NCBI GenBank assembly: GCA_937951625.1 | Contig: CALFBP010000049.1 | Location: forward strand, 1 to 64,000 | Length of the DNA: 64,000 nucleotides | Source: an uncultured Thermoguttaceae bacterium | Lineage (GTDB): Bacteria; Planctomycetota; Planctomycetia; Pirellulales; Thermoguttaceae | Direction: 5' to 3' | In this document: piece by piece, positions 52,086-62,536 of the stretch | Layout of the letters: every line of letters starts with the position of its first letter | How positions within the stretch are numbered: position 1 is the first letter of the stretch | Translations under genes and position numbers: made by a program | Notes under the pieces: generated by a model | Database searches by the model: none | The model's input: only the letters and a program-made list of their open reading frames with translations | What the model was told of the DNA's origin: nothing

Positions 52086-54152
52086 ATGAACGCTGTCCCC
52101 CGTTTGATTCTGCTTGGATGGTTTTCAGTAAGCTTGGGATCGAGCTTTGCCGCCGAGTCGAGCAAGGAGTCTGCGAAACCTGAACAACAGCCATCGGCCA
52201 TCAAGGACTTCCTCCGCCAGGAAATCATCGGTTCGGCCTTGCCGTTGGCCGAGGTCCAAGCCTTCTGCGAGGCACGAGTCCCGCTCATGCCGAAGGTGTC
52301 CACAGTAGCCGAGTGGGAGGCGCACGCCTCGCGGATTCGCGCAAGCATGTTCGAGCGCGTCGTGTTTTGCGGCGAGGCGGCCAAGTGGCGCGACGCGCCG
52401 ACCAAAGTCGAGTGGCTTGACTCGATCGCCGGCGGGCCCGGCTACCGCATCAAGAAACTCCGCTACGAGGCCCTGCCCGGCCTGTGGATTCCCGCCTTGC
52501 TCTACGAACCGGAAAAACTGTCGGGAAAAGTGCCCGTGGTGCTCAACGTCAATGGACACGTGGGCGGGCCGGGCAAGGCCTACGTGCCTAAGCAAATCCG
52601 CTGCATCAACCAGGCGAAACGGGGGATGTTGGCCTTGAACGTCGAGTGGGTCGGCATGGGCCAACTCGGCACGCCGGGCTTCTACCATTACCGCGCCAAT
52701 CAATTGGATTTGTGCGGCACGAGCGGGGTGGCAGTGCATTACTTGGGAATGAGCCGGGCCCTGGATCTTTTGCTCCAACATCCCAATGCGGACCCCAGTC
52801 GGGTCGCCGTCACCGGCCTCTCCGGCGGCGGCTGGCAAACCATTTTCATCAGTGCGCTCGATCCTCGCGTGACGCTATCCAATCCCGTGGCCGGATACTC
52901 CAGTTTCCGGACTCGGGCGAGACATCTCTCCGATTTGGGCGATTCGGAGCAAACGCCCAACGATATGGCCACCGTGGCCGACTACTGCCACCTGACCGCC
53001 ATGTTGGCGCCGCGGGCTACGCTTTTGACCAAGAACTCGAAGGATGATTGCTGCTTCGCGGCGGGACACGCCCTGCCGCCGTTGCTGGAGGCGGCCCGCC
53101 CGATCTTCCAGCTCTACGGCAAAGAGCACGCCTTGCAATTCCATATCAACGACGTGCCGGGCACGCACAACTACGAGATCGACAATCGTCAAGCGTTCTA
53201 TCGCATCGTGGGCCAGTTCTTCTACCCCGATTCCAAGGAATTCGATCCCAAGGAGATTCCCTCCGATTCCGAGGTGAAAACCCAACAGGAACTCGAGGTC
53301 CCCTTACCGGAGAACAACGAAGACTTCCACACCTTGGCCTTGAAGCTGAGCGAGGCATTGCCGAAGGACCCCCACTTGCCGACCGAGAAGACCGCGGCCC
53401 AATCGTGGCAGAAACTGCGTCGCGTCCGACTCAGCGGCATCACCCGCGCCCCGGTTTACGAGGTAAAGGCCATTCGCTTTGCTGAGCAAGAAAAAGAGGG
53501 GATCAAGGCCACGTTCTGGAAGCTCTCGATGGGCGGGGCGTGGACCGTGCCCGCCGTCGAACTCGTGCAAGGCAGTCCCCAAAAGACCACGGTGCTGGTG
53601 GCCGACGGCGGTCGGGCCAGCGCGGAGGCCGCGGTTCAACGATTGCTTTCCGAGGGCTACCGTGTGTTGGCGATCGATCCATTCTACTTTGGCGAATCCC
53701 GCATCTCGTCCCGGGACTTCCTGTTTGCGTTGTTGGTGGCGGCCGTGGGCGAGCGGCCGTTGGGCATCCAGGCCAGCCAGGTCGCGGCCGCCAGCCGCTG
53801 GTTGGCGAGCGAATACAAAACCGGCCCGGTCCACCTTGTCGCGTTAGGTCCCAGATCAAGCACCTTCGCGCTGGTGGCTGCCGCCTTGGAAGAACAGGCC
53901 ATCGGATCGGTGGAGTTGCACCAGCCGCTGGCGAGTCTCAAGGACGTGATTCACCAAAGTGTCACAGTTGAACAAAAGCCCGAATTGTTCTGCTTTGGTC
54001 TGTTGGAAGCGATGGACATCAAGCAGATCGCCGCCCTGGTCGCCCCCCGGCCGGTGCGTTTTCATCAAGCGGGCCCGGAGGCCAAAAAGGCCCTCGCCGG
54101 TCTGGACGATTTCTACCGCGTGTTGGGCCAGACCTTCGATCCGCTCCCTTAA
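52086..54152 (+). CDS. Exported acetyl-xylan-esterase-like alpha/beta hydrolase, two-domain
   Basis: 688 aa with a signal peptide (about 1-22). The first half is a dienelactone-hydrolase/acetyl-xylan-esterase type alpha/beta hydrolase with the nucleophile elbow VTGLSGGGWQT and a His in the region DVPGTHNYEID. The second half (about 470-688) looks like a second hydrolase fold (VLVADGGRASAEAAVQRLL..., VLAIDPFYFGES), but its elbow reads ALGPRSS, with no GxSxG, so it is probably inactive. ATG 52086 has AGAGGAG upstream. Such proteins are common in planctomycetes and act on acetylated plant or algal polysaccharides; the substrate here is unknown. Confidence 0.82.
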   Translation: MNAVPRLILLGWFSVSLGSSFAAESSKESAKPEQQPSAIKDFLRQEIIGSALPLAEVQAFCEARVPLMPKVSTVAEWEAHASRIRASMFERVVFCGEAAKWRDAPTKVEWLDSIAGGPGYRIKKLRYEALPGLWIPALLYEPEKLSGKVPVVLNVNGHVGGPGKAYVPKQIRCINQAKRGMLALNVEWVGMGQLGTPGFYHYRANQLDLCGTSGVAVHYLGMSRALDLLLQHPNADPSRVAVTGLSGGGWQTIFISALDPRVTLSNPVAGYSSFRTRARHLSDLGDSEQTPNDMATVADYCHLTAMLAPRATLLTKNSKDDCCFAAGHALPPLLEAARPIFQLYGKEHALQFHINDVPGTHNYEIDNRQAFYRIVGQFFYPDSKEFDPKEIPSDSEVKTQQELEVPLPENNEDFHTLALKLSEALPKDPHLPTEKTAAQSWQKLRRVRLSGITRAPVYEVKAIRFAEQEKEGIKATFWKLSMGGAWTVPAVELVQGSPQKTTVLVADGGRASAEAAVQRLLSEGYRVLAIDPFYFGESRISSRDFLFALLVAAVGERPLGIQASQVAAASRWLASEYKTGPVHLVALGPRSSTFALVAAALEEQAIGSVELHQPLASLKDVIHQSVTVEQKPELFCFGLLEAMDIKQIAALVAPRPVRFHQAGPEAKKALAGLDDFYRVLGQTFDPLP

Positions 54153-54659
54153 AAACCTCGCAGTGTGTGAGCAGGTTAAAGGGAGGATTGTCGGAAAGGT
54201 TGGCTGTCGAAGGGGACTGGGTTCGACTCTCAGAAATAGAAAGAACGATCTAGCCACCCATGAGCGGGCCGACTGTCCCGGCGCTATGACTTGCGGCGGC
54301 AGACCGGTAATCGGCCCGCGAATGTTTCCCAAAATGCCAAACTTCCGATACTCTTTGCCTAGTCACCAACGGCTCGCTCGTCTGCGACTTCGTTCCCGTG
54401 AAAGGGTCCAACGCATGGCGCAACGCCCGCAAGGCGTGCCTCGTTTTGTCTTGATTGCGGCAGGCTCATCCGCTCCGTTTGGATATCGCTGCCCCCGATC
54501 CTCGGCATCTCGAGTCGCTTGAGTTTTTTTGTAGAGTACGACGGACATCGACCACCTTAGGCGAAGGAACCCCCAGACGGACCTGGCAGTGCCTAACCGA
54601 TGGTTGAAAAACTTTCCTGACGCCGAGTATCGCGGTAGAATTGCCCGGGAGTCGCGGCC
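54153..54659 (+). other. 507-base gap without a gene
   Basis: No gene is seen. A tRNA T-arm-like sequence lies at 54217-54233 (CTGGG, TTCGACT, CTCAG), but no matching acceptor, D or anticodon arm could be found around it. No terminator or repeat was recognised. Confidence 0.5.
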
Positions 54660-55334
54660 ATGAACTTCCGTGTTTTCCATGGTTTAGGGATCGTGGCGTG
54701 GATGGCCTTGGGGGCAGCCGCCCCGGGCCAAGGGGTGACGGTGCAGCTTCCCACGTACCGAACCTTCCAGGCGGGCGGGGCTGTTTTGGTTCCCGATCGT
54801 GGCGGCGCTCTGCTCGGGGGAGTAAACCGGGCGTGGTCGTCGAGAAGCGAATCGGGTTGGCCGTTTCGGCCGTTCGGCAATCGGGCGATCGCGTCGGAGC
54901 TGAGTGCCGCGCAAACCAGCGTTTCGGTCTATATCCACGATTTCGCGGCCATGGAAGCAGAACTGGAGCGGGCAGCCGCTGCGTCGTCACGCTCGGCGAA
55001 TTTGACCCGAACTCCGGCCCAAACATTGCCGAAATCGCCTACCGCGCCGCACGTCGCGGCCGAGCCAATTCGACCTCCGCCTGATGCTCCAGTTGCAAGC
55101 GTAGAAGAAATCCGGCGTCAGCGTCGCTTGGCCGCCGAGGCCCGCCAAACCGAGGCCCATGATTTTCTCGCCCGCGGGATGGAGGCCGAGGCCGCAGGCA
55201 AACTCAATGTGGCACGCATCTATTATCAAATGGCGGCGAGACGGGCCTCGGCCGAACTCAAGGAAGAAATCCTCGGCCGGCTCGATGGACTCCGCCGCCA
55301 GCAGGCCGCTGAGCTTGCGCAACATGCGCCATGA
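54660..55334 (+). CDS. Exported protein of unknown function
   Basis: 224 aa, not recognised. It has a short signal peptide (MNFRVFHGLGIVAWMALGAAAPGQG). A middle part rich in Pro/Ala/Arg with little expected structure comes next. The C-terminal helical region (EARQTEAHDFLARGMEAEAA...) is Ala/Arg/Glu-rich with one TPR-like pair (MEAEAAGKLNVARIYYQMAARRA). ATG 54660 has GGGAG upstream. Likely periplasmic or surface. The neighbouring gene also encodes an exported protein of unknown function. Confidence 0.65.
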   Translation: MNFRVFHGLGIVAWMALGAAAPGQGVTVQLPTYRTFQAGGAVLVPDRGGALLGGVNRAWSSRSESGWPFRPFGNRAIASELSAAQTSVSVYIHDFAAMEAELERAAAASSRSANLTRTPAQTLPKSPTAPHVAAEPIRPPPDAPVASVEEIRRQRRLAAEARQTEAHDFLARGMEAEAAGKLNVARIYYQMAARRASAELKEEILGRLDGLRRQQAAELAQHAP

Positions 55335-55481
55335 CGTGGCGCGCTAAACCCACCTAGGCAAACGAGGTAAACCCACCCAGCCAAACCTTGACGGCGAGCA
55401 AAGGGCGAAACTATAGTAAACCATTGGGGCTAATCGCCTTTCGACGGTGGGGCCGGTCTTTTTTTCTAGGGCATCGCACCA

Positions 55482-56504
55482 ATGTTGAGCACGCCGCGGT
55501 GGTCCAGTTGGATCGGGTTATCAATTCTGTGTATCGTGACTATAGGTTTGACCTGGGGGGTCCGTGGGCTCGGTCAGGAGGGCGCGGCGTCGCCGGAAAA
55601 GGCCAAGCTCGCCGGCAATACCGCTGCGGCGGCTGAAGCGGCGGAGAAACCGGTCGCTCCCGCCCCGGCTGCGGAAAAGTCGCCTGAGCCTTCCAAGCCG
55701 GTTTCCGAGACGAAGCCCTCGCCCGCCCTTGGTCCCACCCGCCCCCTGGCACCGAGCGCGTTGAAGACGGTCGACGCGATGCGTCAGGTGGACGAGACGG
55801 TCAGCCGACACGATCTGGTCGAGCTGTTGGCCGTGAATCCGAAACTGGATTGGGCCAAAGAGGTCGTATTCCGACGCGAAATCTGGGCCTTGCAGTTTCG
55901 CTTCAAACCCGTGCGGATGATTTACGTCGATTTGCCTCAGCCGAGCGGGCGGATGCAACGCAAGCAGATTTGGTACTTAGTGTATCAAGTGACGAACCCT
56001 GGCAAGACCATGCGGCCCGTGCCCGCCAAGGATAGCCAGGAGGGGGCGTTCGACATCGAATACGTGGACAAGCCAGTGCGTTTCGTGCCCAGCTTCTTGC
56101 TGCACAGCGAACAACTGGACAAGTGGTATCCCGACCGCGTGATCCCCGCCGCGGTAGGCCCTATTCAGATGCGCGAGGATCCCAATCGGCCGTTGCTGAA
56201 TTCCATTGAAATCGTCCGTGAAATCCCGGTGGGGGAATCGGTCTGGGGCGTGGCAACTTGGGAAGACATCGACCCGCGAACAGACCGCTTCTCCGTCTAC
56301 GTCGCGGGTCTCACGAACGCGTATCGCTGGAGCGACGAACCTGGCAAGTTCAAGCCGGGCGCTCCCGTGGGAACCGGGCGTCGGTTGCAAAAGAAGACCC
56401 TGAAGCTCAATTTCTGGAGACCGGGCGACGAATTTGACCCCAAAGAGAGGGAGATTCGCTTCGGCGTGCCCGGTGGGGTTGACTACGAGTGGGTCTACCG
56501 CTAG
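55482..56504 (+). CDS. Exported protein of unknown function
   Basis: 340 aa, not recognised. The N-terminal membrane/signal segment (SWIGLSILCIVTIGLTWGV) precedes an Ala/Pro/Lys/Glu-rich linker (about 33-90). A folded beta-rich domain follows: WALQFRFKPVRMIYVDLPQPSG, YLVYQVTNP, and VATWEDIDPRTDRFSVYVAGLTN. The composition is typical of planctomycete envelope proteins. It ends just upstream of rpmA (84 bases). Confidence 0.7.
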   Translation: MLSTPRWSSWIGLSILCIVTIGLTWGVRGLGQEGAASPEKAKLAGNTAAAAEAAEKPVAPAPAAEKSPEPSKPVSETKPSPALGPTRPLAPSALKTVDAMRQVDETVSRHDLVELLAVNPKLDWAKEVVFRREIWALQFRFKPVRMIYVDLPQPSGRMQRKQIWYLVYQVTNPGKTMRPVPAKDSQEGAFDIEYVDKPVRFVPSFLLHSEQLDKWYPDRVIPAAVGPIQMREDPNRPLLNSIEIVREIPVGESVWGVATWEDIDPRTDRFSVYVAGLTNAYRWSDEPGKFKPGAPVGTGRRLQKKTLKLNFWRPGDEFDPKEREIRFGVPGGVDYEWVYR

Positions 56505-56588
56505 AAAAGAGGTTTCTGGGTCTACCCAATACCCCAAAACAGTGCATTCCGGGGTGTTTCGCTGCGAAACGCTCGGTGAGGAATAGTC

Positions 56589-56843
56589 ATGGCACACAAA
56601 AAAGGTCAAGGGTCCAGCCGCAACGGCCGCGATTCCAATGGACAGCGGCGTGGCGTGAAACGGTTCGGTGGACAAGTGGTGCGTGCCGGCAATATCTTGG
56701 TTCGCCAAGTGGGTACAAAATTTCACCCCGGACGAGGGGTCGGTCTCGGCAAGGACTACACCCTTTTTGCCCTGATCGATGGCCGCGTCCAGTTCGATCG
56801 CGGTGGCCGCCGCGTGAACGTGATCCCGGTGGAAAACAACTGA
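56589..56843 (+). CDS. rpmA: 50S ribosomal protein L27
   Basis: 84 aa. The N-terminus [17 protein letters not shown] is the normal bacterial L27 start, which reaches the peptidyl-transferase centre. [28 protein letters not shown] and [15 protein letters not shown] complete the family. It starts directly at the mature-type sequence, so no N-terminal pro-peptide is needed. The usual partner rplU (L21) is not adjacent. obg follows by 123 bases. Confidence 0.97.
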   Translation: MAHKKGQGSSRNGRDSNGQRRGVKRFGGQVVRAGNILVRQVGTKFHPGRGVGLGKDYTLFALIDGRVQFDRGGRRVNVIPVENN

Positions 56844-56883
56844 CTTCTTCGTTGCCGGAATAGCAACATTGGGTAACACCAAG

Positions 56884-56902
56884 AGATGGGATAATCCCAT
56901 CT
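56884..56902. repeat. Hairpin between rpmA and obg
   Basis: AGATGGGAT and ATCCCATCT are perfect 9-base arms around a single A, giving a stem with a very small loop. The bases after it (TCTAGAGGG) have too few T for a standard intrinsic terminator. It may reduce read-through or process the transcript between rpmA and obg. Confidence 0.45.
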
Positions 56903-56966
56903 TCTAGAGGGTGTTCCTGCACAACCGGTTAGCGGATTCGCTTCTGCTCATGCTCGGCATCTCGGA

Positions 56967-58004
<1,038 letters not shown>

Positions 58005-58044
58005 CGCCTCCACGTGGGCCGCGGGACGGTCGTGACGAATTGTG

Positions 58045-58830
58045 ATGAAGCTATCTTCAATCGTGGCCGTCGATGTGGGCAACAACCGCACCAAGTGCGG
58101 TTGGTTCCGAGGTGCCGCCGCGTCCTGGCCCGAGCCGCAAAGCACCATCACCCTGGACAATAGCAGTGGCGATCTGGACTCGCTGACCGCCTTCGTGGAT
58201 CAGATCGCCGAGCAGTCCCTTGAGTGGTGGATCGGGAGCGTGAATCGCCGCGCGGCCACGCGGCTGCTCGACTGGGTCCGCCGCCACCGACCGGATGATG
58301 CGCTACGGCTCTTGGCGGCGGGCGATCTGCCGCTTCGCGTGGCCGTTCCGCGTCCGGACATGGTGGGCATCGATCGCCTCTTGGACGCCGTAGCAGCCAA
58401 TCAGCTCCGCCCCGCCGGCCACGCCGCCGTGGTGGTGGACGTGGGCACGGCGATTACCGTGGACTACGTTTCGGAGGAGGGGGCCTTTCTTGGCGGGGCC
58501 ATCCTGCCCGGCATCGCCATGGCGGCCCGGGCTTTGCATGACTTCACCGATTTGTTGCCGCTGATCGCGATGACGGATTTGACGCAGGCGCCGCCCGCCC
58601 TCGGCGACTCGACCGAGTCCGCGATGCGTTCCGGGCTGTTCTGGGGTGCGGTAGGAGCCATCCGTCAATTGATTGAAGAAATGGCTGGGCAGAAAAGGGA
58701 GCAGACCGAGGTCTTCGTCACCGGCGGGGCTGGACCGGTGGTCGCTGGATTGCTGGGACCCGCGGCACGCTTCGTCCCAAACCTCACGCTCTCTGGCATT
58801 GCCTTGGCCGTCCGATCTATCGAAGGGTGA
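58045..58830 (+). CDS. coaX: Type III pantothenate kinase
   Basis: First step of coenzyme A synthesis. The ASKHA fold shows the phosphate-1 motif VAVDVGNNRTKCGWF, the pantothenate motif around PRPDMVGIDRLLDAVAA, VVVDVGTAITVDYV and FLGGAILPGIAMAARAL, and the terminal VFVTGGAGPVVAGLL. Length 261 aa. Start chosen at ATG 58045; the GTG at 58042 would add one residue. Forty bases after obg, so probably in the same transcript. Confidence 0.93.
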   Translation: MKLSSIVAVDVGNNRTKCGWFRGAAASWPEPQSTITLDNSSGDLDSLTAFVDQIAEQSLEWWIGSVNRRAATRLLDWVRRHRPDDALRLLAAGDLPLRVAVPRPDMVGIDRLLDAVAANQLRPAGHAAVVVDVGTAITVDYVSEEGAFLGGAILPGIAMAARALHDFTDLLPLIAMTDLTQAPPALGDSTESAMRSGLFWGAVGAIRQLIEEMAGQKREQTEVFVTGGAGPVVAGLLGPAARFVPNLTLSGIALAVRSIEG

Positions 58831-58942
58831 ATCGCGTAGCCACCCGGGAGTGCTCGTTTGCCAATCCCGGAATACAATGGACGGCTCGGTATGCTCTTGG
58901 TCGCATGGCCGCTTGCTTCCCCTCGGAATCGACATCGTTCCC

Positions 58943-61495
58943 ATGGCTTTTGCCCATCCTGAGGCGTGGCTTTGGGCCCTTGTGGCTGCGCCGCTGTTGC
59001 TGATCCACCTATGGCCGCGGCGACCGCTGCTGGTGCATGTGCCGACCCTCTTCCTTTGGCAGCAAGCGCTTGGTACGGAGAAGTCTGGACTGAGGCGATT
59101 GTTCCCGCGGAGATGGCGCGCGCTTGCCGTGGACGGCCTGGCGCTTGTCTTGATCGTGGCGGCCATGGCGGAGCCTGTGGACAGGCGTCTGGGTTGGAGA
59201 CTGCTGGCGAGTGGCGCCCTGGGCGTGCTCGCCGTTCAAACCATCGCGGTCCTGCGGCGCGTAGCTCCGCGCCGACCGCCATTTTGGCTGGCCTTGCGCG
59301 GCGCGATGCTGCTGACGTTGGCCGTCGCCTTAACAGGCCCCAAGCTCCGCGGCGCCCCGCGGCCTGTGTATCCGGTGTTCTTGATCGACGAAAGCGCAAG
59401 CATCGCACCTGAGGCCGCGGCCGAGGCGACCGAGTTTGTCGCCCGCGCCGTCGCCGGACGAAACGATTGGGCCGAAGTACGCTTCGCGGAAAAACCCCGT
59501 TTGTCGGGAAGCGATGAACTTGGTTTGCCCGTCTCGCTCCGGCACGCCACGGATCTTGAAGCTGCTTTGGCGCTGGGATGCCGAATCGGACTTGCGATTC
59601 CAGACAGCGCCCCGCACGTGATTTTGCTGAGCGACGGCGTCGCCACGCAGGGCAACCTGGAGGCCGCCGTCGAGGCCGCACGCCGCGAGGGCATTCCCAT
59701 CTCGACGGTTCCGTTGGCCTCGTGCGATCCCGAGGTGTATGTCGCGGAAGTCCAGACGCCTGCGGCGGTGCGCCAACACGAGCCGTTTGAAGCGACAGTC
59801 GTTCTAGGGGCTAGTCGAGAGGGGGAAGGGGATTTGGAAATTGCGGCACCTTCTGACGTGCTGGCGAGCCACCGGATCCGCGTGAAACCAGGGGAACATG
59901 GGCACAAGGTGCGTCTGAGCCTCGACGGTAGCCCTGACGCGAAGCTCACCTTCCGACTTCTCGGCTTCGACGACACGTTGGCGGAGAACAACGCCCAGGA
60001 AGCCACGGTAACGGTGTTACCGCCGCGGCGGGCGTTGCTCGTGGAGGGCCGGCCCAATGTCTCCAAGCACCTAGTCAAGGTGTTGAAAGAGGGAAAGCTC
60101 CATGTGGAGGTCCGCAGCGCGGCGGATCTGCCCGAGGAGGTTTTCGTTCGGACCGCGTGCGATGCGGTCGTGCTCGTCAACGTCCCCGCCACGGCCATCA
60201 CGCCGCAACAACTGGCAAAGCTCACGGACTATGTTCGTCGCGGAGGCGGGCTGGTGGTGATCGGCGGGGATCAGGCCTTCATCCCCGGCGGCTATCGCCA
60301 CACGGCCCTCGAGGCCATCCTGCCCGTCGAAAGCGAACCTGCGCGGCAGGTGCCACGGTCGGGAGTGGCCATCGTTTTCGTCGTGGATCGTTCGCAGTCG
60401 ATGGAAGACGGCGGGGCGATCGATTTGGCCCGCGACGCGATCCGCCGGGCCGTCGAGCTGCTCGGGCCCGAGGATCAAGTAGGGGTACTCGCCTTCGACG
60501 AGGACGCCCACTGGATCAGTCTCATCGAGCCCTTGGCGGACCAGGCCAACTTGTTCGCCCGAATCGGATCGATCACCGCCGGAGGCCGGACCGACATGGC
60601 CCCCGCAATTCAAAAAGCATACTTAGCGCTCCGCGAGTCGTTTGCCGCTGAAAAACACATTGTGGTTCTGACCGATGGAATCTCGCATCCAGCGGATTTC
60701 GAGGCGTTGGTTGAACAGATCGCGGGCGAGGGCATAACCTTGTCGACCGTGGCCCTAGGCCGTGAGGCGTCCCGGCCTCTGTTGGAAGACATGGCTCGCG
60801 TGGGCAAAGGCCGGGCCTACATCTGTGATAGCCCACAGGCAGTGCCCAGCGTTCTGGTGATGGAGACCGCAAGGGCTAGCGGCCGGGGGTTGGTCGAGGA
60901 GCCGTTTTTCCCAAGCCCAACCCAGCGGCTCCCCTCCCAGTCCTGCGGCGACCAAAATATCGGCGATCAACTTTTTCTGACAGACCTGAACCTGACCGGC
61001 ACGACCCCTCCGCTTTTGGGGTATGCGCAGACACGGCTGAAGCCTGATGCCACCATGACGTTAACTGCGGTCGGCGGTGAGCCGTTGCTGGCGTGGTGGC
61101 GGGTGGGCGAGGGAGTTTGCGCGGCCTTTACCTCGGACGCCGAAAGCCGTTGGTCCGCCGCTTGGCTGGAATGGCCCGGTTTCTCCCAATTTTGGATAAA
61201 TGTGGTGCGCGGAGTCATGCCCCCGGAGCGGGGAAGCGGGGGCATCGTGAATCGTTTTCGAAACTCCTTTCCGGAAGAATTCCGCATTCGCGCCACGGAT
61301 TGCGCCCTGCTCGAGCGGGTTTCCAAACGGACTGGGGGCGTCTATTGCCCATCCCCGCAGGAGATTTGGGAGGTGGCCGACCCTGGCGTTTTGCCGCCCA
61401 AACCCATTCATGGATGGATTTTGGCCTTGGCCGTCTTGCTTCTTCTGCCGGACGCCTCAGCCCGCCGTTTCATTCTGGGACGAATGGTCTGCTGA
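58943..61495 (+). CDS. Large membrane protein with two VWA-type domains and a glutamine-amidotransferase-like domain
   Basis: 850 aa. An N-terminal BatA-like hydrophobic block (AWLWALVAAPLLLIHLWPRR) is followed by about three more membrane segments (to about 140). Then comes a first VWA-like domain with FLIDESASIAPEA. A middle class-I glutamine-amidotransferase-like region reads DYVRRGGGLVVIGGDQAF. A second VWA domain has a full MIDAS start DRSQSM and GGRTDMAP. The C-terminus ends in a membrane segment (WILALAVLLLLP). ATG 58943 chosen; the frame is open further upstream but overlaps coaX and shows no family similarity. No MoxR or DUF58 partners are adjacent. Confidence 0.85.
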   Translation: MAFAHPEAWLWALVAAPLLLIHLWPRRPLLVHVPTLFLWQQALGTEKSGLRRLFPRRWRALAVDGLALVLIVAAMAEPVDRRLGWRLLASGALGVLAVQTIAVLRRVAPRRPPFWLALRGAMLLTLAVALTGPKLRGAPRPVYPVFLIDESASIAPEAAAEATEFVARAVAGRNDWAEVRFAEKPRLSGSDELGLPVSLRHATDLEAALALGCRIGLAIPDSAPHVILLSDGVATQGNLEAAVEAARREGIPISTVPLASCDPEVYVAEVQTPAAVRQHEPFEATVVLGASREGEGDLEIAAPSDVLASHRIRVKPGEHGHKVRLSLDGSPDAKLTFRLLGFDDTLAENNAQEATVTVLPPRRALLVEGRPNVSKHLVKVLKEGKLHVEVRSAADLPEEVFVRTACDAVVLVNVPATAITPQQLAKLTDYVRRGGGLVVIGGDQAFIPGGYRHTALEAILPVESEPARQVPRSGVAIVFVVDRSQSMEDGGAIDLARDAIRRAVELLGPEDQVGVLAFDEDAHWISLIEPLADQANLFARIGSITAGGRTDMAPAIQKAYLALRESFAAEKHIVVLTDGISHPADFEALVEQIAGEGITLSTVALGREASRPLLEDMARVGKGRAYICDSPQAVPSVLVMETARASGRGLVEEPFFPSPTQRLPSQSCGDQNIGDQLFLTDLNLTGTTPPLLGYAQTRLKPDATMTLTAVGGEPLLAWWRVGEGVCAAFTSDAESRWSAAWLEWPGFSQFWINVVRGVMPPERGSGGIVNRFRNSFPEEFRIRATDCALLERVSKRTGGVYCPSPQEIWEVADPGVLPPKPIHGWILALAVLLLLPDASARRFILGRMVC

Positions 61496-61872
61496 TCGCG
61501 GAAATGAGGAATCCTGTTATCTAATTAGCAACACATGAAACCATCCTGTGTTGTCATAGTGACTGTTGGACAAAATCGCTTTGACCCGTTTTGTAAGCCT
61601 TGCATGGCTATTTTTTGCCTGCCAACCAAGAGATACCCACCTTCGGCCATGCATTCGGCGCCGGTCTTAAATCCCGAATGCTTGCCGTAAGATAATGACT
61701 ATCAGCGGCTTGTGATTTTTCGGGAGAGTGCGGCGGAAAATAGGGGAACGTTCGAGTTTTCCCGTTTGGCCGCATCCCAACGATTCAATCAGTTCGGCAC
61801 GACGATTGCTTGCCTAATTAACGATAGGTGCTTGATTGGGGGGCGTGACCAAGATCAGTAAGGAGCAAGACC
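61496..61872 (+). other. 377-base gap upstream of the Pro/Tyr-rich exported protein
   Basis: No gene. At 61530-61552 AACACA and TGTGTT are 6-base inverted arms around an 11-base loop, and next to it GTCA-TAG-TGAC (61553-61563) is another short palindrome; neither has a T-tract. A good AAGGAGC ribosome-binding site lies just before 61873. Confidence 0.5.
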
Positions 61873-62403
61873 ATGAAACGCATTGCAATTTTTTGGATCG
61901 GTTGTGCCGTGCTGGGATTGGGCGTACTGCCTGCAACCGCTCAGTCGCCAGGCGGTTGGTATCCGATCGAGCGGCCGGTTTATCAATCGACAACGGTCCT
62001 CTACGGTGGCCAGCCGGCGGGCTACGTACCGGTGCCCAACGAGTATCCCACCATCTCGACTCGCTGGGATGCCCCTAATCCGACGACCTTCGCGCCCGGC
62101 CCGGTAACGTCCCTTGGGTGTGCCCCGATGCCGGGCAGCCCTGTGGTGGCGGGTACCGTCCCGACGGTGAACTATCCTCCTGCCGTGACTTATGTGCCGG
62201 TCACGTCGCGGTACGTGGCGCCGACGGTCGCTTACATGCCCGTAATGGCTCGCTATCCAGCGTCGCCCTACAGGACTTACGCGCCGGTGGCAGGGGGGTA
62301 TCCAGGGGCAGCGACAGCGGCAGGGCCCAAGGTCTGGGTCCATCCGAAGGTTTATGTCGAGGGGCAGCCGCTACGCAACATTTTGCGGGCCATCACACCG
62401 TAG
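61873..62403 (+). CDS. Small exported Pro/Tyr/Val-rich protein
   Basis: 176 aa, no known family. It has a signal peptide (MKRIAIFWIGCAVLGLGVLPATAQS). The mature part is dominated by short Y/V/P/A motifs such as TVLYGGQPAGYVPVP, PAVTYVPVTSRYVAPTVAYMPV and YRTYAPVAGGY. The C-terminus KVWVHPKVYVEGQPLRNILRAITP looks folded and conserved. Proteins of this kind are frequent in planctomycetes and may be surface or cell-wall proteins. ATG 61873 has AAGGAGC nine bases upstream. Confidence 0.75.
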   Translation: MKRIAIFWIGCAVLGLGVLPATAQSPGGWYPIERPVYQSTTVLYGGQPAGYVPVPNEYPTISTRWDAPNPTTFAPGPVTSLGCAPMPGSPVVAGTVPTVNYPPAVTYVPVTSRYVAPTVAYMPVMARYPASPYRTYAPVAGGYPGAATAAGPKVWVHPKVYVEGQPLRNILRAITP

Positions 62404-62425
62404 TCCTCAATGTCGCTTCTGACTT

Positions 62426-62443
62426 CGCCAGCTTACGCTGGCG
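62426..62443. terminator. Hairpin between convergent genes
   Basis: CGCCAGC (62426-62432), loop TTAC, GCTGGCG (62437-62443): a perfect 7-pair GC-rich stem with a tetraloop, placed between two convergent genes. No T-tract on either strand, so termination would depend on other factors. The sequence type (GCCAGCTTACGCTGGC) also occurs as a dispersed element in other genomes. Confidence 0.35.
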
Positions 62444-62536
62444 GCTGCGCGGGCGGCCCGGGCCAAGCCCGATGGACCGAATGGCTGGACCTGCAAGAAG
62501 AGCAGCGATCTGAAATTTTTGCCCGAGACAGCGGTG

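Noticed and set aside
54217-54233. Sequence resembling a tRNA T-arm or the 3' end of tmRNA
   Set aside because: The stem and TTCGACT loop fit, but no acceptor stem, D-arm or anticodon arm can be built from the flanks, and no CCA or tmRNA tag sequence is present. Probably chance.
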